A program made the position numbers and the translations under genes. Under the pieces are notes generated by a model, which worked only from the letters and a program-made list of their open reading frames with translations, did no database searches and was not told where the DNA came from. Of a stretch of 27,973 bases of DNA, positions 22,262 through 27,973 are shown piece by piece. Positions within the stretch are counted from its first letter, which is position 1. The number at the start of each line of letters is the position of its first letter. The stretch is taken from the NCBI GenBank assembly GCA_041908795.1, contig JAYRER010000045.1:1-27973 (forward strand), in the 5' to 3' direction. This DNA comes from CAYLHB01 sp041908795. Its GTDB lineage: Bacteria > Patescibacteriota > Minisyncoccia > Phycocordibacterales > UBA12088.

Positions 22262-25200
22262 CGACGTAGCTCGAATCGGAACCGAAGCTCGTCAAAATGC
22301 ACTTCTTTCGCACTCTCCGGGAGAGCTACATATTCCACGCGTAGCACATTTGCCACCCTCGAGAGTCGCTCACTCGCTCCCTCAAGGAGCGCGCGTCCTT
22401 CGGAACTCGTATCCGCAACAAGTATCACAGCCTCTGAAGGGGCGCACTGTACCTCCTTACGCAACTCCTGTACGAATCGCATAAGCTCTCGTACCTCACC
22501 TTCCTTTTTTAGTACGGGAGTAACAACGGTATCAAGCGAAAGCGCATCGCCCTCTGTTACCTCATGCACATTCACTTCCTCCACCACAAGATCGCGGTAG
22601 AGCACCGTACCGTGAGGCACCATGAGTGTTGCGAGCGGCTGGCGCACTTTCACTCCCGCAGCGGTTCGCCGCTCAAGGGCCTCAGAGACCACACGACGCG
22701 TCGTATCCATTGTTGCAAGCACTTCGGACTCAATGGGTCCCGGTGTGGGCCATGAGGCAAGGTGAACACTCTCACACCTACCTCCGCACCCACGGTACAC
22801 ATTCTCGGCAATAAAGGGGGCAAGTGGCGCAAGGAGCTTACTTAAGGTTAGGAGGACGTACCGAAATGTTTGAGTTGCCTCACGCTGTGCCTCACTCCCT
22901 TCCACGCCCTTCAAGCGCTCGCGTGAGCGGCGAAGGTACCACGTCGAGAGGTCTGACGTAAAGTCACGCAAGGTGCGCACTGCCCGCACAGTGTCGTAGC
23001 CATCGAGATGCATCGTGACATGTGTGGTTGTTTCATGGAGCCGTGAGAGCACCCACCGGTCAAGTACATGCCGAACCTCAAGCGTTGTGTCGTCCGACAC
23101 ATATGACTCTTCGGATTCCTCGCCTCGATACATACCGTAGAATGCGTAGGTATTCCAAAGAATGTTGATAAAACGATTGTGGAGCTCTTTAAGTTCACCA
23201 TCCTTGAAGCTCATGTCCTCGGCTTGCATTACTACAGAACCAAGAAGGTAGAGCCTGAGCGCATCTGCTCCATAGCGATCAATGTTTATGAGTGGATCAG
23301 TGAAATTGCCTTTTGATTTACTCATCTTGCTCCCATCCTCAGCGAGTACCGTTCCGGTGGTCACACAATGCTTGAAGCTAGCCTTATCAAACAGCAGGAC
23401 TCCCATCGCGTGCATGTAGTAGAACCAAGTACGTGTTTGGGCGATATACTCCGCAATAAAATCGCCCGGGTAGTTCGCGGGACGATGGATGATATCTCCC
23501 AACGCATGTTCACTGGAGACCGGCATAAGACCGGATTCCACCCAACAATCCACCACTTCGGGTATGCGCACGAGCCGTGCACCATCTTCGGCAATAAGGG
23601 GGAGGTCGTCGATGTACGGACGATGCAGGTCGAGCTCGTACTCATCGTTATGTGGGAGCGGAACAAAATCGAGTTCGCGCATCTCACCATTGTTGACGTA
23701 ATCCTTAGTTTTGCCCCGAATGGCTACGCACGCTCCCACATCCGCCCCTCGGGCCACACACTCAGCCATCCAAAGTGTGTACTCGTGGCCAACAATAAGG
23801 ATGGTTTCGTGAACATACGTTCGTTCGAGCTCGTAGAGCACCTCACCGATGCGCCGCTTCATCGCCACGAGTGTCTCACCGCCGGCACAAGCGTTGGTAA
23901 AACGCTCCTCGTACGTGGGGCAAACCTGCCAGATGTCTTTGACAGGTTTCCCGTTGAGTTCGCCAAGCTGCCACTCTGCAAAACGCGCATCGTAGACTAT
24001 GTCGTCCTTGGAATATCCGATTGCCTCAGCGACACGTTCTGCGGTTTCCCTTGTACGCACAAGCGGGGAGCTTATGATTTTGGTGATACCCCTGCCTTTA
24101 AGGGCATGTGCGGCTTCCGTTATTTGCGCGATCCCGCGCTCAGTCAAATGATGCTCGTTCTCTGCCTCGGTACTTACCACACCAAGTACATTATTCTCAG
24201 CTTCTCCATGGCGAACCATGAGGTAGGTGTTCCCACTGCGGCGCACATGTGCACGAAGCTCAGAGAGAGATCCGAGGACCGCTGGTCTGCCCGTCACCTC
24301 GTGCTTCCAGATGGGGAGCGGGCTCGCCCAAAAGCGATTTCGGCTCACGGTCCAGTCCGGAGCTCCCTCCACGATGTGCTTGAAGCGACCCTCTTTGAGG
24401 TGCTCCGGGTACCAATGCACCCCTTCATTCTCACGAAGCATCTTTTCTTTTACCGATTGAATATCAATAAACCACGAGGAGAGCGCGTCATAAATGAGTG
24501 CGGTGCCACACCGATAGCAGTGGGGGTAGCTGTGGGAGTGGTCGTGTACCTTGTAGACCAATCCTCGTACGGTGAGGTCGCGCAGTATGTCCCCTCCTCC
24601 TTTTTTGTAGTACAAACCACGAAAAAACTCGGGCGCATCGTCGTTGTAGTGCCCTCCCCGATCAAGAAGCTCAATCTGGGGGAAACCGAGTATTTTCCCG
24701 AGCTCGTAGTCATCCTCACCATACATCGGTGCAATATGTACTATACCGGTACCCTCGTCGGTGGTGACAAAGTCTGCCGCCTGTATGGTCCACGTCTTTT
24801 CGTTCGCTACTTCTTTTGCTTTTGGGATGTCGTACAGCGGCTCGTACGAGAGACCGACAAGAGCACTACCTTTGAAGGTTTCGAGTACCTTTGGTTGACT
24901 GTTTTTAAAATGACCCTTGAGCGCTTCGTATCTCGAACTCGCAAGAACATACACAGCTCGTCGCTCTTTACCCGCTGGAGGTACTTCTGTACCCAGAGGA
25001 ACTGTTGTATCTTGTTCGTTTTCTATCCATGTATCTTCTATCCTTATATATTCTATATTCTCGTTAATCGCGAGCGCCATATTCCCCGGCAGGGTCCATG
25101 GCGTTGTCGTCCACGCAATCACGTAGGTGTGCTCATCGGTCACAAACGTTCCAATCGATTGTCCCGATTTGAGCTTGAACTTCACATACACCGCCTTGTC

Positions 25201-25836
25201 CGTCACCTCTTTGTAGCTATTGTCCATCGCGATTTCCGCCTTCGAGAGCGGAGTCTCACAGTGGGGACAGTAGAGGAGCACCTTCTTACCCTCGTAGAGC
25301 CTCCCGTCGCTATGTATCTTTTTGAGTGCACCCCACACAGCCTCGATATAGCTATTGTCCATTGTTTTGTACGAAGCATCGAAGTCCACCCACCGCCCGA
25401 GCCGTTCGACGTACTTTTTCCAGTCATTTACAAACTGAAGCACCGCACCCTTCGCCTCACGGTTGAAGACGTCCACACCAAGCGCAAGAATGTCTTTTTT
25501 ACTTTTGAGTCCTAGCTTCTTTTCTACAATGTTCTCTATGGGGAGGCCGTGGCAGTCCCACCCCCACCGCCGCGGCACGCGGTACCCGCGCATAGTCTTG
25601 TACCGCCCCACCACGTCTTTTATTGAAGAGCCGAGCAGATGCCCCATATGGGGAAGTCCCGTCGCAAACGGCGGGCCATCATAAAATACAAACTCACCCT
25701 CAGGGGCTTGTTTGGCGAGTGACTTCTCAAAAATACCCCGCTCATACCAATAGGCAAGTATTTCTTCCTCCCTCCGTGCAGTCTCGCTTACCTCCCGACC
25801 TCCTTTCGGTTCAGTTTCTATTTCTTCGTTACCCAT
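22258..25836 (-). CDS. ileS: Isoleucine--tRNA ligase with an inserted histidine-phosphatase domain
   Basis: 1192 residues, about 150 more than usual. This class I synthetase charges tRNA-Ile. The HIGH motif is GLPHMGH (60-66), KMSKS lies at 837-841, and the editing domain is at about 200-400 (AWTTTPWTLPGN). The sequence style is that of the eukaryote-like IleRS (IleS2). Between SLSEL (523-527) and DLHRPYIDD (736-744) lies a histidine-phosphatase (phosphoglycerate-mutase-like) domain at about 536-705. Its signatures are MVRHGEAENN with His543, SSPLVRTRETAERVAEAIG with Arg594, EWQLGELNG with Glu621, and IVGHEYTLWM with His684. All the expected catalytic residues are present, so the domain is likely active. 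Its substrate is unknown. The stop overlaps the recO start. Confidence 0.96.
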   Translation of the reverse strand: MGNEEIETEPKGGREVSETARREEEILAYWYERGIFEKSLAKQAPEGEFVFYDGPPFATGLPHMGHLLGSSIKDVVGRYKTMRGYRVPRRWGWDCHGLPIENIVEKKLGLKSKKDILALGVDVFNREAKGAVLQFVNDWKKYVERLGRWVDFDASYKTMDNSYIEAVWGALKKIHSDGRLYEGKKVLLYCPHCETPLSKAEIAMDNSYKEVTDKAVYVKFKLKSGQSIGTFVTDEHTYVIAWTTTPWTLPGNMALAINENIEYIRIEDTWIENEQDTTVPLGTEVPPAGKERRAVYVLASSRYEALKGHFKNSQPKVLETFKGSALVGLSYEPLYDIPKAKEVANEKTWTIQAADFVTTDEGTGIVHIAPMYGEDDYELGKILGFPQIELLDRGGHYNDDAPEFFRGLYYKKGGGDILRDLTVRGLVYKVHDHSHSYPHCYRCGTALIYDALSSWFIDIQSVKEKMLRENEGVHWYPEHLKEGRFKHIVEGAPDWTVSRNRFWASPLPIWKHEVTGRPAVLGSLSELRAHVRRSGNTYLMVRHGEAENNVLGVVSTEAENEHHLTERGIAQITEAAHALKGRGITKIISSPLVRTRETAERVAEAIGYSKDDIVYDARFAEWQLGELNGKPVKDIWQVCPTYEERFTNACAGGETLVAMKRRIGEVLYELERTYVHETILIVGHEYTLWMAECVARGADVGACVAIRGKTKDYVNNGEMRELDFVPLPHNDEYELDLHRPYIDDLPLIAEDGARLVRIPEVVDCWVESGLMPVSSEHALGDIIHRPANYPGDFIAEYIAQTRTWFYYMHAMGVLLFDKASFKHCVTTGTVLAEDGSKMSKSKGNFTDPLINIDRYGADALRLYLLGSVVMQAEDMSFKDGELKELHNRFINILWNTYAFYGMYRGEESEESYVSDDTTLEVRHVLDRWVLSRLHETTTHVTMHLDGYDTVRAVRTLRDFTSDLSTWYLRRSRERLKGVEGSEAQREATQTFRYVLLTLSKLLAPLAPFIAENVYRGCGGRCESVHLASWPTPGPIESEVLATMDTTRRVVSEALERRTAAGVKVRQPLATLMVPHGTVLYRDLVVEEVNVHEVTEGDALSLDTVVTPVLKKEGEVRELMRFVQELRKEVQCAPSEAVILVADTSSEGRALLEGASERLSRVANVLRVEYVALPESAKEVHFDELRFRFELRR

Positions 25837-25857
25837 AGCGCAATCCTAACATACCGA

Positions 25858-25869
25858 CGATTGCAATCG
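25858..25869. promoter_or_regulatory. Palindrome upstream of ileS
   Basis: CGATTGCAATCG is a perfect 12-base palindrome about 22 bases before the ileS ATG. It abuts a TATGTT -10-like element (25850-25855) whose distance of about 13 bases to the ATG implies a very short leader. An operator is possible; chance cannot be excluded. Confidence 0.3.
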
Positions 25870-25898
25870 AATAGTGCCACAGTGGCGGGGCTGTTGCC

Positions 25899-27575
25899 CT
25901 ACATGTGCCGTGGCGCCTCAATTCCCAAGATTTGCAAGCCATTTTTCATGGTGTACGCGAAGGCGCTCGCAAGCGCCACCTTGTAGGGAGCATATGGTGA
26001 TCCATCGAGTATGCGCTCCGCCGCATACCAACTGTTCCATACGCCCGCAAGCTCTGTGAGGTAGGTGGTGACGTGGTGCGGCTCAAATTCTTCTGTCGCT
26101 CGCGCCACCACCTCCGGAAAACGGTAGAGTAAACGCTCAAGGTCAGTGGTTACCGGAAGCGGTTCGTCGCACGTGGCAAGCACTCCCGCCTCGGCCGCTT
26201 TTTCAAGTACGGAGACCGCGCGGGTGTGGGCGTACTGCAGGTATGGTCCCGAGTCACCCTCAAACGAGAGCGACTGCTCCGGATCAAACACGATATTCTT
26301 GCCGGATTTTTGCTTAAGTATCGAGTATTTGATAGCCGCCACCGCAACCGCATCCCGTATCGCATCTCTCTCCAATGGAGGTAACTCACGGTCTTTCACT
26401 TTCTCCCATGCGCGCGCCCGCATGTCGGAGAGAAGTGATTCTCCTGTAATAACATTGCCTTTCCTTGAGCTCATCTTACCCGATGTGAGAAGAAGCATAC
26501 CGTGTGATACGTGAAAAAGTTTCTCGCCAAGCGAGGGGCGCAGGAGCGAAAGCACTTTGTATACAACTTGCATGTACTCTTTCTGCTCCACCGCCGTCGT
26601 GGTGATTGAGAGGTCGAAATTCCATTTCTCCGCTTTAAGATGAGCGAGACCAAGCTCTTTGGCCTCATAAGTGGGCAACCCATCTTTAGTTATAAACACG
26701 CGTGTGTGGAGCCCGTACGGTTCACCCTTAAACACAATCGCCCCCTCACTCTCGGTAAATATGCCTTGCGCAAGGCCCTCCTTCACGAGTGCGCGCCCGG
26801 GCTCGGCGGACTCGCTCTCAAAAAAGTAGTAGTCGAAGCGGCTCCCAAGGAGCGCGTAGAGCTCTTCAAAGTGCGCGAGGGAAGCTTCACGTCCACGGCT
26901 ATACGTTTCCATGAGATTGGGTGCTCGCTCATACACTTTTTTATTGAGCTCGACAATCTCTGTACGAGCGTGCTCGTCTTCTTCGAACGCACGATTCCCC
27001 TCGACGTACGCGCGACCCAAATCCTCTATAGATGTAGGATCACCTGCGAACTTCGCGAGGCCCCAGAGCGCCTTTGCGACGTGGAGACCCACATCCCCTT
27101 GGTAGTTTGCCCGCCGCACCTCAGCACATGAATATTCAATAAGTCGCGAGATGGACTCGCCCAACGTGTTGCTCATGAGGTGCCCTATGTGGAATGGCTT
27201 GAAAGGGTTCGGCTGACTGTGCTCTACCAGCACACGCTTCCCCTCAAGGGCAGTTCCCTTCCCCCACGCATCAGCAAGGGTGAGAATTGACTCGGTTGCG
27301 CCTCGAAAGAATTCGCGCGAGAGCGTGAAGTTAATGAAGCCGGGTCCCGCCACCTCACAGCGCAAAACCAAAGGCGGAAGCTCTATACGGGCGACAATAC
27401 GCTCCGCAACCTCGCGCGGCGGAGCATTCGTCGCACGGGAAAGTGCAAGCGCTACATTGCTCGCATACTCTCCGTGCGCAAGGTCTTTGGGGTGCTCAAG
27501 CACAACCTCAATCGGAGGTAACCCGGCATCTCTAATCGCTCGCTCAAGCGCGGTTCGTATATGGAGGACCAACAT
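25899..27575 (-). CDS. argS: Arginine--tRNA ligase
   Basis: 558 residues from the ATG at 27575. This class I synthetase charges tRNA-Arg. The N-terminal Add-1 domain (about 1-95) is followed by HSQPNPFKPFHIGHLMSN with HIGH at 129-132. The KMSKS loop is the family variant KMSSRKGNV near 365. The DALR anticodon-binding domain at the C-terminus contains YLQYAHTRAVSVLEKA and ends AYTMKNGLQILGIEAPRHM, typical of ArgRS. The open frame continues 15 codons upstream, but TGTTATATT, an extended -10, ends 6 bases before the ATG at 27575, so the shorter start is preferred. It is the rightmost of four synthetase genes in the window, all on the minus strand. Confidence 0.96.
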   Translation of the reverse strand: MLVLHIRTALERAIRDAGLPPIEVVLEHPKDLAHGEYASNVALALSRATNAPPREVAERIVARIELPPLVLRCEVAGPGFINFTLSREFFRGATESILTLADAWGKGTALEGKRVLVEHSQPNPFKPFHIGHLMSNTLGESISRLIEYSCAEVRRANYQGDVGLHVAKALWGLAKFAGDPTSIEDLGRAYVEGNRAFEEDEHARTEIVELNKKVYERAPNLMETYSRGREASLAHFEELYALLGSRFDYYFFESESAEPGRALVKEGLAQGIFTESEGAIVFKGEPYGLHTRVFITKDGLPTYEAKELGLAHLKAEKWNFDLSITTTAVEQKEYMQVVYKVLSLLRPSLGEKLFHVSHGMLLLTSGKMSSRKGNVITGESLLSDMRARAWEKVKDRELPPLERDAIRDAVAVAAIKYSILKQKSGKNIVFDPEQSLSFEGDSGPYLQYAHTRAVSVLEKAAEAGVLATCDEPLPVTTDLERLLYRFPEVVARATEEFEPHHVTTYLTELAGVWNSWYAAERILDGSPYAPYKVALASAFAYTMKNGLQILGIEAPRHM

Positions 27576-27581
27576 TGCACA

Positions 27582-27590
27582 AATATAACA
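27582..27590 (-). promoter_or_regulatory. Extended -10 promoter, leaderless, of argS
   Basis: On the minus strand TGTTATATT is an extended -10 element, followed by 6 bases and the argS ATG. There is no SD and no clear -35 at the expected distance. Confidence 0.6.
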
Positions 27591-27639
27591 AAAGTGTGCA
27601 AAAACGAAAGAAGACTTCAAGACCTAAACATCCCCTCCG

Positions 27640-27973
27640 CTACAGCACCCCCCTCGTCCTCGGTCCCGTCGCACCGTAGCCGGTGGTTGCGGGAGTGCCT
27701 GAGCATACCTTGAGGGTGGCACACTGGAAGCGTTTGAGTGCGGTTTCGGTTGCGCTACCGAAGTACATGGTCTCTCGTCCCGTCGAGCCGTCTCCCGAGA
27801 GGGCGACGGGGTAGCCTTTCTTGTTGAGGATCTGTGGGAGGGTACGTACCTGCGGGTGGGTCACGCCGAGGGTAAGCCATGTGGTAATGGAGGCGGTCGC
27901 GGAGGGTGTGCCTGTGGAGGGAGGAGTGGCAGAGGATGTGCCGGTGGTGGTGACGTTTGATGCTACCGTCCAG
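27640..27973 (-). CDS. C-terminal part of a secreted protein with peptidoglycan-binding-like domain (start beyond window)
   Basis: The frame is open from the right edge to a TAG at 27640-27642, giving 110 visible residues; the N-terminus lies outside. The first 30 visible residues are a Thr/Ser/Pro-rich linker. Residues from about TLGVTHPQVRTLPQIL to the end match the same peptidoglycan-binding-like repeat as in the left-edge protein: QILNKKGYPVALSGDGS, then MYFGSATETALKRFQ and a closing YGATGPRTRGVL. A Cys pair (CATLKVC) lies near the end of the repeat. Here the domain is C-terminal, whereas it is N-terminal in the left-edge protein. A role as wall-attachment module is inferred. A GTG within the visible part could start a shorter protein but is unlikely given the continuous linker. 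Confidence 0.75.
   Translation of the reverse strand, partial: WTVASNVTTTGTSSATPPSTGTPSATASITTWLTLGVTHPQVRTLPQILNKKGYPVALSGDGSTGRETMYFGSATETALKRFQCATLKVCSGTPATTGYGATGPRTRGVL

Noticed and set aside
23368..25515. A 715-codon open frame on the plus strand opposite ileS
   Set aside because: It is fully antisense to a clear IleRS reading frame, its translation shows no family pattern, and it has no promoter or SD. Long antisense frames are common opposite GC-rich coding sequence.
1..27973. tRNA or rRNA genes and CRISPR arrays
   Set aside because: Spacers were read for T-arm-like GGTTCRANNCC and for regularly spaced repeats; none were found.
1..27973. TGA recoded to Gly, as in some CPR groups
   Set aside because: TGA ends perM, ileS and the PrgI-like gene at natural family ends or overlaps, and no conserved protein needs TGA read-through.

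Overview
The window looks like a chromosomal segment of a Candidate Phyla Radiation (Patescibacteria) genome, most likely a parcubacterial lineage. Three things point there. Several secreted proteins carry the Cys-flanked peptidoglycan-binding-like repeat and Asp-rich motifs common in that group. The rpsF-ssb-rpsR operon ends at a terminator with no rplI. Housekeeping proteins have group-typical variants: an EF-P with an atypical tip loop, an alpha2-type GlyRS, and a eukaryote-like IleRS carrying an inserted phosphatase domain. TGA is used as a stop (metG/ileS/recO junctions), so the standard bacterial code applies. No tRNA, rRNA, CRISPR array, transposase or phage gene was seen. The assignment rests on protein character alone.

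Layout. 1-1887 (-): N-terminal 629 residues of a secreted acidic surface protein, cut by the window edge. 1888-2730: an 843-bp stretch with no convincing gene but a dense set of inverted repeats and two DnaA-box-like sites. 2731-3516 (-): a helix-turn-helix protein. 3820-7551 (+): ftsK, a small membrane Ig-like protein, recA. 7640-8553 (+): efp, then an acyl carrier protein as its own unit. 8632-9790 (-): rpsF-ssb-rpsR. 9892-10269 (+): a PrgI-like membrane protein. 10281-11144 (-): tatD. 11250-14983 (+): a single-pass membrane protein and a 1004-residue extracellular repeat protein. 15178-17738 (-): perM-like gene and metG, overlapping. 17820-18257 (+): a short Cys-rich exported protein with its own strong promoter, Shine-Dalgarno (SD) site and terminator. 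18309-21658 (-): a 657-residue surface protein and glyS. 21677-25836 (-): ileS-recO, overlapping. 25899-27575 (-): argS. 27640-27973 (-): C-terminus of a second peptidoglycan-binding-domain protein, cut by the right edge.

Themes. The window combines DNA maintenance (FtsK, RecA, SSB, RecO, TatD), translation (four aminoacyl-tRNA synthetases, EF-P, S6, S18) and cell-surface proteins. A recurring promoter design stands out: an extended -10 element (TGn followed by a TATAAT-like hexamer) sits only 6-9 bases before the start codon, with no SD, at ftsK, the PrgI-like gene, tatD, the 11250 gene, the 21658 gene and argS. A -35/-10 variant of the same geometry precedes efp. These genes are predicted to make leaderless mRNAs. 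A smaller set (rpsF, the acyl carrier protein, the 17820 gene, and the left-edge surface gene) has leaders with SD sites. The most notable protein is IleRS with a complete-looking histidine-phosphatase domain inside its catalytic domain. The most notable non-coding region is the inverted-repeat cluster at 2004-2206.
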